From NCBI GenBank assembly GCA_019693395.1, contig JAAMXP010001412.1, positions 1-43,405 of the forward strand: a stretch of DNA of 43,405 nt. The letters run 5' to 3'. The DNA is from Ettlia oleoabundans (lineage: Eukaryota; Chlorophyta; Chlorophyceae; Chlamydomonadales). Each line of letters begins with the position of its first letter. Position 1 is the first letter of the stretch. This document shows positions 20,067 through 31,500 of the stretch, piece by piece. The translations under genes were made by a program, and so were the position numbers. Below the pieces are notes generated by a model. That model saw only the letters and a program-made list of their open reading frames with translations, had not been told where the DNA came from and ran no database searches.

Positions 20067-21495
20067 ATGGCGACGCAGGCTCACCCCTACTTCCCGCTTG
20101 ACTTGCACCTCCCCGGCTATGTGCCTCTGCAAGTCGACTTTGACTACATACTGGGCGTCTTCTTCAGCGCTGTGGCAGTGGTGTTTGGGGCCACCTGGAA
20201 GTTGTCAGGTGGGTGGGTGGGTGGGTAAGTGGGGCTGGAGCATTGTGCGGGCTCTGCTGTTCCTCCATCCTGCACAACCGCCTCCTCAACCAACCAATGG
20301 CCAGCACACAAGAGTCGGCCAGCATACGGGAGACACCCCTGAGCATCACCTGAGCATGTCATCAGAAACCTTTCTGCGCGTGTGTGTATATGCATGCAGG
20401 GCAGCGCAAGCACCTGAGCACCGCTGAGCGCCTGATGGCCTGCTGGTTCATGGTGTGTGCCGTCATCCACTTTGTGATCGAGGGCTGGGTGGTGGCCAGG
20501 GCGGGCTTCTACCGTGATGAATCCGGCAACTACCTGTCAGACCTATGTGCGTGTATCTAGGGGTGTCTGCCAATGTGTGTGTGCCATTGTCGGAGCAGGC
20601 AGGACGGCAGGCGGGCACAACGGCCATATTTAGGGGGGGGTGGGGGGCCGGCGGCGGCGACAGCGCAGCACTCCACCTGGCTGAGGGTTTGATGCGCGGA
20701 GTGGGCAGCTAATATTGGCAGGAGATGGGGCTGCGGGGCTGACAGGGCCGGGTGGCATTAGCAAGGTGTGGTTGTAATGTTGCAGACTGCACAGCTCCCT
20801 GGGCGTCCCATACGCCTGTTGATTCCCTCCTGCTCTGCTCTGCCCCCTGCGAGTGCCGCCCCGCTACTGCCCAGGTCTCTCCCTGCCATCCCCGCCCCCA
20901 CTCCCATCCACACGCCAAACCCCCCATGCAGGGAAGGAGTACAGCAAGGCGGACAGCCGGTACGCTTCACGCGACTCCTTTGTCATCTCCATGGAAGGTG
21001 TCACCGCCTTCCTCTGGGGCCCGCTCTGCCCGCTCATTGTGCACGGCATCTTTGCCGCCAAGCCCTGGCGCTACACACTCATGATCATTGTGTCCCTGGG
21101 CCAGCTCTACGGCGATGTGCTCTACTACCTCACCTGCTACCTGGAAGGTGCACGGGTCCAGGGTGTTCAGGGGGCAACTGCCCACGCATTTGTAAGGAAT
21201 GACTTGCAGCGAAACGGCATTGCTTGACTGCTGGTGCAATGCTCCGATCACCACCCCGAACTGCTCCGCCTGTCATCCTTTGCAACCTGGCCAGCACATA
21301 CACCCCTCCTGCCCCTGCATTCCCTCCCGCTGTCCAGGCTTCATCCATTCGCGCCCCGAGCCCCTCTACTTCTGGTTCTACTTTGTGTTCATCAACGCCA
21401 TCTGGATCTTTGTGCCCGCCCTCTGCATCATCCACGCCTGGAACAGAATCAGTGCCGCAGTGGGCAGCAGCAAGCCCAAGTCCAAGCGGAGGTGA
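20067..21495 (+). CDS. EBP: Sterol delta8-delta7 isomerase (EBP/HYD1)
   Basis: This enzyme moves the sterol B-ring double bond from position 8 to 7 in the endoplasmic reticulum, a step of phytosterol and ergosterol synthesis. Four exons (20067-20208, 20400-20546, 20932-21147, 21338-21495) give 220 residues, the usual length. Key residues known from human EBP are all conserved: His71 and Glu75 in IHFVIEG, Glu118 in SMEGVTAFLWGP, and Asn188 and Trp191 in FINAIWIF. The junction of exons 2 and 3 restores the family motif LWKEYSKADSRY. Several membrane helices are evident and the C terminus ends in a basic KPKSKRR, a likely ER retrieval-type tail. The ATG follows a short leader and fits the N terminus of plant homologues. 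Confidence 0.93.
20209..20228 (+). repeat. GTGG tandem repeat at EBP intron 1 donor
   Basis: The first EBP intron begins inside a run of GTGG units, so several overlapping GT donors exist in a row. Only the first, at 20209, keeps the frame with the next exon. Confidence 0.6.
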
Positions 21496-22072
21496 TGCCG
21501 CAGAGGGCCGTGTGTGAGGCGCGCAAGACCACCCCATGCATGCCTTCAGCAACATCGTGATTGGTGGGGTCTTGTTTGCAGTGCGCTGGTTTCATTACGG
21601 GGCCAGCTTTTAAAGTACACCTGCCTTTTGGAATTCATGATTGCAAAGCATTTTCTTTGTAAAGGATTCCTCTATAGCAACGTGTGCACGATCATTAGGG
21701 CATGGCCAAGAAAGCGGTGTACATATGTTGTGGCAAGGGAGCAGCATTCCCGGTGCAATGGCTGCCAGGCATTGCGTGTCAACAGAATATCAGAGCGGTA
21801 GCAGCCAATAGCATGCACCATTAACAACCAGGGACAGAATAACGAGACAGTTCACCGCTGTGATACATAATGAGAAGAGTGGCAGTATCAGTCAGCAGTT
21901 ATACACGAGTGACAGATAGGAAACCTGGGCTGCAAGGTTCAATTTAAACATGCAGCAGGCGCATCGCCTGATGAGTCAGCCAGCGCCGCAGCTGGCTCAG
22001 TCAGCTTCCCCGCTGCGCCCAACAGCAAGGAATCACGAACAGCAGCCCGCTCAGGAGCTAGCAGCGATTATA
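21496..22072. other. Convergent region between EBP and asparaginase genes
   Basis: The two genes converge across about 580 bp. A TGTAA at 21658-21662, 163 bp after the EBP stop, is a plausible polyadenylation signal. No further gene is visible. Confidence 0.5.
21658..21662 (+). terminator. Likely TGTAA polyadenylation signal for EBP
   Basis: TGTAA lies 163 bp past the stop codon in a T-rich context, the expected position for a chlorophyte polyadenylation signal. Confidence 0.4.
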
Positions 22073-22349
22073 TTACAGCTCTCCCGCCAGCGGCATGCCC
22101 AGCGGCAGGTCACGATATGCCAGGCACAGCATGAGCTTGACCACAGCGCAGTCCGGCGTCATCTGCGGCCCCGACTCCACACCCAGCTTCAGCGCCGCGG
22201 ACCCCGACTTGTCTGCACGCAGGGATTGCAGCCGGGCAGGTAGGTGATTAAGCTGGGGCACAGGTGGCCTTGATTGCTTGCCAGCATTGACCAGGGTGGA
22301 TACCAGCAACGCGCGCGCGCGCGCGCGCGCGCACACACACGCACGCACG

Positions 22350-22424
<75 letters not shown>

Positions 22425-25400
22425 GAGCCTGCAGGCTCAACACTCCCCGCCAAGCTTCACAACCAAACATCAAAGTTGCGCTGCAAGAATGCAAAGGCCT
22501 GGCCTGGCTCCCCCCAGTACCCATTGCTGCCTGTCAGCACCCCAACCGGCCGCAATTGAGTAGGTGCCAAACAGCCTGTGCAGCGATGTAACGCCCACGG
22601 CACATCTGCAGCGGCAGCAGGCACTTACAGAGCTCAGGCCTCAGCGGTCCCACAGCGCACTGGCTGCCAAGGTAGACTAGCATGCCCTTGCGTCGCTGCT
22701 CCCGTAGCCAGGGCAACCACCCGGCATCCGCACGGTCTGGCATGTTGCCTGTGGACTCATGGGAAGGAGGTATGGGGGCAATGTGCATGAAAGGCGTGGG
22801 TGGGAAGGTCAACCTGGTGTATGGTGCGATGACTGCGCACAAGCACTTGGCAAGCAGCACCACCAGCCAGCGCCCAAATGCTGTGTGGCAGTCAGATCGC
22901 ATCCAGCAGCAGCCTGCGGTAAAGGATCGCAGCAAGAGCTCATACACCTGCCCGCCCTTATGACGCTCAGCAGTCACACTCGTGCCAACAATGAACAGCC
23001 GCTCACCCACTCCAAAGGCTTCCAGCACCAAGCCCTTCACCCCTCGCGCTGCCAGGTCGCCGTACATCGTGCGCGGGTCGCTGCCGGGGACGATGGGCAC
23101 CTGTGCAAGAGATGAGGATTGCAGAGGGCATAGAAGTGGTGCAACCTAAAGGTGACTAGTATGCCAGAGGCAGCCATGGGTAGTGGGTGAATGTATACAG
23201 ATGTATGCAGTTTTGTTTCTGTTGAGGCCACATTGTCAGACAGTTAGAGTTGCCATGCATTCCCGATCAACACCGCAACTCCCCCACCTGGGTGTGCCAC
23301 CTGCACCCACCCCTCACCCGAATGACGCGTGGGTCCAGGTTAAAGCGGGGGCGGTACACTGTGTCAACCTGCAGTACAGGGTGACAGGGGGCGGTACAGG
23401 CAGAAAGCAGTTCAAAAACAGTTCAATGAACGGGCATACTGTGACGTGGGACGCGAGAAATCTGGAGGCATCACCCACCAACGAAGCATCATACCCACCT
23501 CACTGGCACACCAGCACACAAGTCAAAGACACAACATGATGCTGCCACGGGCTGATGCTCCGATGTGGCAGGGTGTGCGGCAGTACTGGCCTTGAGCAGA
23601 GCCGGCACGTTCCAGCTGACATCCACCCCCATGGTGGCCAAGTGGGGGTAGTTGAGGGAGTCGAATGCCTGCAAAAACAGTGGCACCAACCCAGCAGATG
23701 CCTCGTTTTAGGCAACGTCAGCAGCCAGATGGAGCAACAAAAGGGGGGGTAACATCCCTTCTCCAGCGCAGCACAGCACAGCACAGCACAGCACAGCTGT
23801 CACCAGGCTTCATTGCGACTGATTGATTGCCAAACCAGGTTTGTTTGCCGGCTTGGCAGGCCCTGTGCACCTGGTATGCTGAGCTGTTGACCTTCTGCGA
23901 GCGATTGCCCCGCATGAGGCGGCCGCCAAAGCACACCGCCACCTCCTGCAGGTGCACGTGTGGCGGGCTGAAGGCGGCAGTGGCGCAGGTCAGAGCGTCC
24001 AGCAAGTTGTGCGCCGCATCGCTGCGGGGAAGCGCCAGAGGCAGCTGCGATCCGGTCATGACGATGGGCTTCTGCATGTTGCGAGGGTGGGCCACAGGGA
24101 TAATGCAAGAAGGTGCGATTCAGTTGTAACAGAGTGCAGGAAAGGGGCACCATCGGTGATATGCAATATGTGGAATCAAGGCAAAAACAACCCAGTCCCA
24201 CACCATCCGTGCAACAGCCACCTACCCGGAAGCCCGCCAGCAAAAGGCTCAGAGCCGAGGCGGTGTACCTGCCACAGGCAAGAGAGCAAGGGGCCAAAGG
24301 CATAGAAGCGGCAAAAGCTGGGGCAGCGAGGAAAATGTCGCCAAGCTGTCTTGAATGTCATGCATCAAAGGGCTCTTTGCCAGCTTCAAGAGGTAGCATG
24401 TTTTGCAATGCTGGGTTTCTGCCACAAATCATACCGGCACACTCACGAGAGCGTGTCTGTGCCGTGGGCTATCAAGAAAGCGTCGTAATGGTCACGATTT
24501 GCATCCAAAATGCGGGCCAGCTGCACCAGATTTAGTGACACAGCAGGCAACAACATGTCATGTCTGCTGCAAGGCTGCATGCAAGCAGCTTGAAATTGAG
24601 AACTGCAAAAGTACAACTGCTGACCTCTGCTACCAGCAGCACTCAGAACGCACAGATGCACCGACAGCCCCACCTGCACCCACTGCTTGGGTCCCACGTT
24701 GCTGCTGTCTGCATGGGGGGCAGTTGCGCAACATGAATCGGCGCTGCAAGAAAAGATGGTGGCACCAGTGACGCATGCACAGGTGTGTCAAGCACCCAGT
24801 ATGCGGCTTCACTGCCGCCTGTCCACATCTGTGTCTCGTCAACAAATCAAGCTTGCAGTCTTGCGCCCTTCGAACAAGGGCTCTGACCACGTTCCCACCC
24901 AGGTTGAATGCGACTTTGAGGTCCAGGGAGGCGAAGGACTTGAGCTGTGGCACCAGGTTGAGCAGGTTGCCCAGCATCTTGCCCGGCTTCAGCGCCTCGC
25001 TCATACCAGGCTTGTGGTACTTGCCCCCCGTGCCCGGCTTGAGCACCATGTGGCCCTGCAGGTTGAGTGATGACGATCACGTAGTGTTGCCAGTCAACTG
25101 TGAGAGGGTTCAGTTCCACAGTGGGCAAAGCATCCTCCACGTGTGCAAAGCCAGCGTGCAGTTACAACTGCTGCAGCATTGATGGTACAAGTAGGGGGTT
25201 GCACTTGCTCACATCCACGTCCTGCTCGTAGCTCTCCTGCGCATCCATACCCATGGTGCCGCCGCAGTGCAGCAGCAGCACGCGTGGCAGCGGGCGAGCT
25301 ATGAGGACAACCGGCGCCTGCACTGCCTGCCACCGAGCTGCCGCTGTTGACGCTGCAGGCTGCTGCGCATCTAACTGCAACCCAGCTGGATCAACCAGAT

Positions 25401-25840
25401 GCAGTCCATCTGGCCTGTTGTCTGGCGGGACCGATGGCAGGACGGGGCTTTCTATCGAGAGTGCTGGAGGGGAGGTGCCGTTGCCGGGCGTGCCACCGCC
25501 ACCTGGCGCTACCTGCACACCAGATAGGGGTTGCCAACCGACGACATGGAGCACGGGTAGCTGGTGACAGCAACTTACAGGCTTTCCAACGCGTAAGGCG
25601 CACCTTGCGCTTCGGTTGGGCAGCGGCCCTCCGGTTGCCTTGTCCTCTGTTACTTCCGCGGCGGTTGTTGCCGCTGTTTTCTTGACTGGGTGTTTTCTGG
25701 GTGCAGCTGACGAACGCAGCAGGCAGCCAAGACCGGTGCGCCGCAGCAGCCTGCATAGTACCCTGCCCTTCCGTTGATATTAAAGCTCTTTGTGCAAGTT
25801 GTGTGTTGAAAGCGGGTTGCAAGCGATAATGCTGCAGCAT
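22073..25840 (-). CDS. L-asparaginase, type I-like, with Cys at the nucleophile site
   Basis: L-asparaginases hydrolyse asparagine to aspartate and ammonia. Twelve exons: 25579-25840, 25213-25502, 24899-25055, 24674-24708, 24447-24520, 24226-24268, 23871-24071, 23591-23668, 23318-23368, 23007-23100, 22629-22748, 22073-22212. They give 514 residues, or 486 if the ATG at 25756 is used. Family motifs: LLLHCGGTMGM, GTGGKYHKPGMSEALKPG, the second active-site box AHGTDTLSYTASALS, KPIVMTGSQLPL, RLMRGNRSQK, AFDSLNYPHLA and MTPDCAVVKLMLCLA. In known asparaginases the first box reads TGGT, and its first Thr is the nucleophile; here it is CGGT (Cys139 in the short form). The HGTDT Thr-Asp pair is intact. 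The N terminus is basic and Ala/Arg rich and could be an organelle transit peptide. The donor of the exon ending at 23591 is uncertain (GC, or a GT further on). Divergent from the zinc-ribbon gene. Confidence 0.85.
22310..22424. repeat. CG/CA alternating purine-pyrimidine microsatellite
   Basis: About 115 bp alternate strictly between purine and pyrimidine: first about 23 bp of CG, then mixed CGCA units, then a long CA run. It lies in the last intron (22213-22628) of the asparaginase gene. Such tracts favour left-handed Z-DNA and vary in length between individuals. Confidence 0.92.
23766..23797. repeat. GCACA pentamer tandem repeat
   Basis: About six copies of a 5-bp GCACA unit form a short tandem repeat in an intron of the asparaginase gene, between the exons ending at 23871 and starting at 23668. 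Confidence 0.75.
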
Positions 25841-26183
25841 GATGTAGTCCAATTTCGCGCGTCCAGCTGGCCAAGCAAGTGAAGAAACAGCTGATCAACA
25901 CATCATACTTTTGCAAGTGCATTCCTGCATCAGCAGCGGACCTGTGCAGGTCCAAGGCCCCTTCCCCATAGTGCCGTCTACCCTGCTTCCAGCGGTGCCA
26001 GCAGGCTTTCGCTGAGCTTGGCTGACAAATCCACACGTACAAGAAAGTCTAGGGAGCCGGCAGCGCGCTTTGAAAACTGCAGCCTGCGGCGGAACGACGG
26101 TGGCGGAGTGATGGGGCAGTGACAGGCGACTCTCAGGGGAGCTCCTAGGGTGACTCTTAGGGGCCACAGTTTCAGCAGCCGTG
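25841..26183. promoter_or_regulatory. Divergent promoter region, asparaginase and zinc-ribbon gene
   Basis: Only about 340 bp separate the outermost start codons of two divergent genes (about 430 bp if the asparaginase starts at 25756). The region is likely a shared bidirectional promoter. No coding or repeat structure that I trust is present. Confidence 0.5.
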
Positions 26184-27609
26184 ATGGGCAACCCCATCCT
26201 GCGCCCGGACCCCGGCCCCTTGCTACGATACAAGGGTTTTTTTGTCGCAAACAGAACGTCAAATGAGGTTGGCAGGTGGGCCCTGCGGTGTAGTGCTTTT
26301 GATGGAAACCACTGGCACTCCGGGCATGGTGCTCTGTTGTCCTCAGTAACTGCTGTTAATGGCATTTCCCCAACATGCATACGTGAAGAAGAGCTGTGCC
26401 GGTATCAGTTCGACTCCTGTGCTTCACGCCTCTTTCCATGCCTCGAGCTGCAGCTTCCCGGATGACGTGTTTGTGCGGCAGCAGCGGCACGCGTCCGCCT
26501 GCTTCTGTCCCTTGGTCTCAATCGATGGCGGGCTGCTGAAGCAGGAATGGGCAGGGCAGCGACTGCAGTGGGTATACGGAGCCCTGAGGGAAGGAGGAGG
26601 TGAGTAGCCACCACTCCCTTCCCCCGCTGCCTCACCTGGGGTGGCCTCCCCGCAAGTCTGGCACACCTCCCTGTGGCCCCTGCTCTGCATCCTAGCACCT
26701 TGATTGAAATGAATATGTGCCATGCACCCTTCCGGCCCTGCTGCAGTCTTTTTTAGGGTGCACAGCTGCGGCCGACTGGAGTTTGTGGGAACAGCCCAGC
26801 ACCCCAGCCCCGACTGGCTGGACTTCATGGGGCCGGGCACCGTCGCATCCCCTGAGCGCCACATCAGCCCCGGGTATGTCGAGTACGTTACTGTGCAGGT
26901 GAGGTGTGCTTGTCCTAAATGGCGACACGGATGATGCCTTGCATGGAGAATACCGCTCCATGTGCCAACACCAGAGCTGCTGCTGCAGTTTCTGTTGAAT
27001 ATTGCCTACATTTAAGAGCCCCTCCCCGCCGCGTTGTCTTCTCCCTCGCGTGTTTGTCAGGCTCCCGGCTGCAGTGCCATCACCCCTGTTGCTAATACCA
27101 ATGCTTGTGTGTGCAGCATGAGGCTGATGAGGAAAGCGGGGATGAAGAGGGATACCATGACGCGCCCGCTGTGTATGTGGTGAGCCGCATAGCACAGCAC
27201 GGCACACAACAGCTTAGCACATGTTTCATGATAGCATCTGACAGCTGCAGGGTGGTAAGGAATACGGGGAATGCTGGTAATGAACGTGGGGAATGCTGCC
27301 TTGATGTTGGGTTTTCGCTGCTGGAAACCCCAACACTTCTGCTGGTGCCTTTGCAGTTTGAACGTCTAACCCAATGCTGTACTTGCCCTGCAGGGTGGCG
27401 AGGCTGAGCTAAGCCCTGCTGACCGCCCATCCTGCCTGCGCTGCCGTGGTGGGATGTCCTACGTGGGGCGGGTGGAGTCGGACGTGTTCTCCGACGACTT
27501 GGAGGAGGAACGAGCCATTCACCTGCTCTACTGTGGCGACTGCCGCCTGCAGTGCTGCATAGACACGCCCTGCTCCGATGTGGCCATCGATTACGTGACT
27601 ATGAGGTGA
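26184..27609 (+). CDS. Unrecognised protein with C-terminal zinc ribbon
   Basis: Five exons (26184-26275, 26454-26599, 26747-26898, 27117-27179, 27394-27609) give 222 residues in a clean frame. I do not recognise the family. The C-terminal part carries CLRC at 165-168 and CGDC at 198-201 followed by CC at 205-206, the pattern of a zinc ribbon with a 29-residue loop. Between the cysteine pairs is an acidic segment, DVFSDDLEEERAIHLLY. The central part contains VHSCGRLEFVG and PDWLDFMGPG, and an acidic linker lies at about 131-143. No signal peptide or membrane segment is seen. The sequence has low complexity only in the linker and looks conserved rather than random. The first exon rests on the first ATG and on splice phase; it is the least certain part. 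Confidence 0.65.
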
Positions 27610-28586
27610 TGACTCGCTGACAGCACTGACGCACAGCTGCCAAACCTCGAGCACCAGGCTGCGGCAGCGCTTTTTTGTGCGCCATGCAAATTTGATCCCA
27701 CAGCATTGCATCACTGTTCTCGTTCCTTCATTGCCCTTTATCGACTCTGGCTGAGGGGTCTCCCACTGGTTGCTGACTGACTGAATCCAACAGGGTATTC
27801 CCTGACAGTTGCGTTGCCCACCGTGTTTCATTGGACCCACTAGGAAAGGTTTATTGGCAAGTTTTCCTGCCAAGCATAGTCAAATGCAAAATTAATGTCA
27901 ATACTGCTGGCATAGCCAGTAGGCAGTTAGCGATCCAAGCGTTGAGTCAGCCAAGGCATCAAACTTATCAAACGTAAGAAGCTCATGCACCAGTTCCTAG
28001 CTGGCCAAAGTGGTGTGCACGGCATTTCACACAGGCGCCGTCTGCCTATCACTTGGCCAACCGCTCTGAACAGTTAGTCCGTAAAGCACATATAACCAGT
28101 AAAGCCCATATTACCAGCATTGACCAGCACCCACCAATCACAACCTGCGAAGCTGCAAGGCACCTGCAGCTACACTTCTGCAGGTTTGGATACCAATAGC
28201 CAGCTCAGCAGCAACTCGTGTTTGCAAGTGGCCAGGTCTTTTGTTAGCTATCAAGGTTGCATGTGGGTGCCATGCCTGTGCAGCACCAGTTGGTCAAGAT
28301 GTGAATGGAGCAATGCAGAAGGGGATGTTGTGCTCGCCAGGGCACCAGCGGTGAGCCATCATCAGAGGCTGGAGCAGCTGTTGAGAGCACCAAATGAAAG
28401 AGGGAACCAGTGATCAAAAGTCTTTTGTGAAGGTTGGTGTAAATACATGCATCATCATGCAGCCAGAAGGCAGGATGTGCTCGTCCCTGGCCTGCAGACC
28501 CTGCCTCAACCTGGCTGAGTGGAGATCCACACAGCGGCCAGTCAAGAGCACGGTGGCCGCGGCTGCACTCTCTCAGCCTCCATCCT
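27610..28586. other. Convergent intergenic region, nothing recognised
   Basis: About 980 bp lie between two genes that converge. I see no convincing exon, RNA gene or repeat. It must contain both 3' untranslated regions. Open frames here are short and in no consistent frame. Confidence 0.5.
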
Positions 28587-31500
28587 CTATGCTGTGCCGT
28601 TGGTCGCCTCCTCCTTCTTGACTACCCCGCCCTCCTCCTTGATCTCCACGCCGCCTTCCTTCTCCCCATGCTCGCTGGACATGAGGAGCGAGTGCAGGAT
28701 GAAGCCCATCTGCTGCGTCTCGTCCGCCTTGCCGCCCTTGCCAGTGGTGATGCCGTCCAGCACCGCGCTGTCCATACGCAGCTTGCGCTGGCTCAGGTTG
28801 TAAATGTTCTGGTCCACGCTGTTCTTGGTGATGAGGCGGTACACCTGTGGGTGGCAACATGAGGCACAGGTGCAGCCACAGGCGCGTGCACAGCAGAGGG
28901 CATGGTAAGTGCACGGAGTAATTGTGATACTTCTTCTTGTGAGAACTGGCCCGGCCTGCAATGCCTAACTTGAGTCAACCCATCGCAACTGATCACGCCA
29001 GCTATCAGTGCATGAATGGAGCAGCGAGGAGAGTGTTTGCCAGCTGCTGCACACCTTGACGGGGCGTGTCTGTCCCAGGCGGTGGCAACGGTCCTCGGCC
29101 TGGCGGTCAATCTGAGGGTTGAAGTCAACGTCTGCGGGCCAGCCCAGTGCAGGACAAGGGAAGAAGGGGGGTGTCGGTGTGGTGAGAAGCTGGTGACAGC
29201 TGCGACTGACACCCAACTGTGGCTGACTTAGCAAATGCTGTAGGCATGCAGAAAGGCTGACAGGCGTGTGAACCCGCTCACGCCTCGCAGGAAGAGCGCC
29301 TGCCCACAATCCCACCAGCTGCCAACCCCCCGCCGCCCCGGCTGCGCCCATGCGGCGCCAACTGACCGTGCAGGATGACTGTGTCAGCCCCGGTGAGGTT
29401 GAGGCCCTGGCCGCCGGCACGTGTTGAGAGCAAGAAGGCAAATACATCATCGTTGTTGTTAAAGCGATCCACTGTGGCCAGTCGCTCATCCACAGCTGTG
29501 AGATAGGCAGGAGTGGGTAGAGTTTCATGCAAGCGGTGAACATGATGGTGAGGATTGCAGGATAGGGAGGGGGTGACGAGTAGGGCAGCAAGCAGGGTGG
29601 GGTGCCGAATGCGGTGTGCCCCTCCCAATGGTGAGTCACCCAAGTACAAGGGCCTGCAGGGGCGACGCCCCTTCTGACGCGTATCCCATCTCCCCTTGTA
29701 GAGCACCCAGCGCCGCATAGCCACCGGGGGCAGCTCACCGGTAGACCCATCCAGGCGCACGTAGCGCAGCTGCATGACCTCCATCAGCCACTCCATGATG
29801 TCCAGCACCGCCGTCCACTGGCTGAAGATGAGGGGGCGAGACCCAGCCTCCTTGAGCTGCACAGGGGCAGGCGTGGGAGGTGTCCGGGGCAAAGTGCGTG
29901 ACGAGGTACAAAGCGTTATGACATGCGCATCGCAAAATAAGCAGGAGCGACATGGCTGCAGGGTACTGACTGGTGTGCATGTGGCTGCTGGCCCGAGCCC
30001 CAGTGACTGCCACCCCACCACTTGTGTGCCATGCCGCCCACCAAAGCCCCCACCCACCCACCCTCCCATCCTTGGGCCCCGGCCCAAACTTACCTGCGTC
30101 AGCAGCTTCTCCAGGAATCGGAACTTGCATGAGCCCATCATGTGGGTCTGGTTGAGGCGAAAGGGGGCAAACTCTGGCCCCGCATTGTAGCAGAAGGCGT
30201 GCAGGCTGAAGTCGCTGTAACCCAGCAGCTCGTCACGCACACGTTTCTCTGTGGCCGCACCGCCAAACAGCTGCCTGCACGGGCAGGGAATGAGGAGGGG
30301 ATGGGATTGCACTGAGATTTGCCCTGCCTTTGGTGGCATTCAGCCAGGCATGCAGACGCGCTTTTGACAACCAACAAACAGCAGAAATGCAGCTCCACCA
30401 CATAACTCCCAGTCATACCAAGCACGTACCTGTCGTGAGCCATGCGCGCAATGACAGCCACCTGGGCGTCCGTGTAATGTGAGCGCACCAGCAGCGGGTG
30501 CTGTGCAATCTTGCGCAGGTGCGTGAACATGTGTGAGATCTTCTTGGCACCCAGTGTGCGCAGAAACTTCTCCACACCCTTGTTGCTGCGGTCAGCGGCT
30601 GCTGCTGCTGCTTTGCCCGTGATCTGGCTACGCATCTTGGCCACACTGGCGGCGTACAGACCGCTCTGCTCCTCGCTCATCTCTATGAACTCTGTGAGGA
30701 AGGCGGGGGAAGGAGCGGCAGGGGAAGGGGGGCCTGGTTGACTTTACTGTCGGCGGCAGCGAGAATTCCTACAATCTCAGAGGGTGTTATGGGGTGCAGA
30801 TGCCACAAACACAGGCAGCCGCCAACGAACGCAGAAAAAGGCAGGGTGGGCAAGGGTGACGACAGTGTGGGAGACACGGGAGCTGCAGCAGCGGGGATGC
30901 ATGTGCTGTCCTGATGCACCCCAATCACCCGCGTACCTGTTGCATGGGACTTTGTGGTCAGCTGCCCCGCCACCTCCTGCTTGAGTCGGCGCAGCACAAA
31001 GGGCCCCAGCAACGCCTTCATGCGCTCAGTCAGCTTGGCTATCTCGTCATCGTCACCCTGTGGGGGGATTGAATTATATTGTGTGGAAAGCCCAAGGCGT
31101 GGGTGGGGATAGCTGGCCGGTGGGGTGCGATTGTTGGCGTGCAAACATTCCGCCAACACAAACTTTCAGCTCTGCTGTGCCATTGTGCAGGGCACCTACA
31201 CAATGCACCTGCTGCGGCACTCCCCGGCAATATGGGGTTCACACAACCAGCACAGCCCATGTGCCAAGCGGGGGGCAAACCCCGTGCACCTGCAGCATCT
31301 CCGCCAGGTCCTCAAAGCCTTGCGCCGCAAACACGCTGGGCAGCAGGAAGTGCAGCAGGTTCTGCAGCTCCGCCAGGTCGTTTTGCAGCGGTGTGCCTGC
31401 AGGAGGGTGGGAGAGAAAAAAGACAGGAGGGGTGGGGTGGGGGTGTGAGCATGTAGGACGCAGTGGACAGCCACCCAGATTTTACGCAGCCACACCAAGT

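Noticed and set aside
22274..22591. Open frames of repeated His-Thr or Cys-Val
   Set aside because: They are translations of the CA/CG microsatellite in an asparaginase intron.
25895..26380. A 161-codon open frame on the minus strand between asparaginase and the zinc-ribbon gene
   Set aside because: It overlaps the first exon of the plus-strand gene, begins and ends without splice logic and resembles no family. It could be leader sequence but I have no support for coding.
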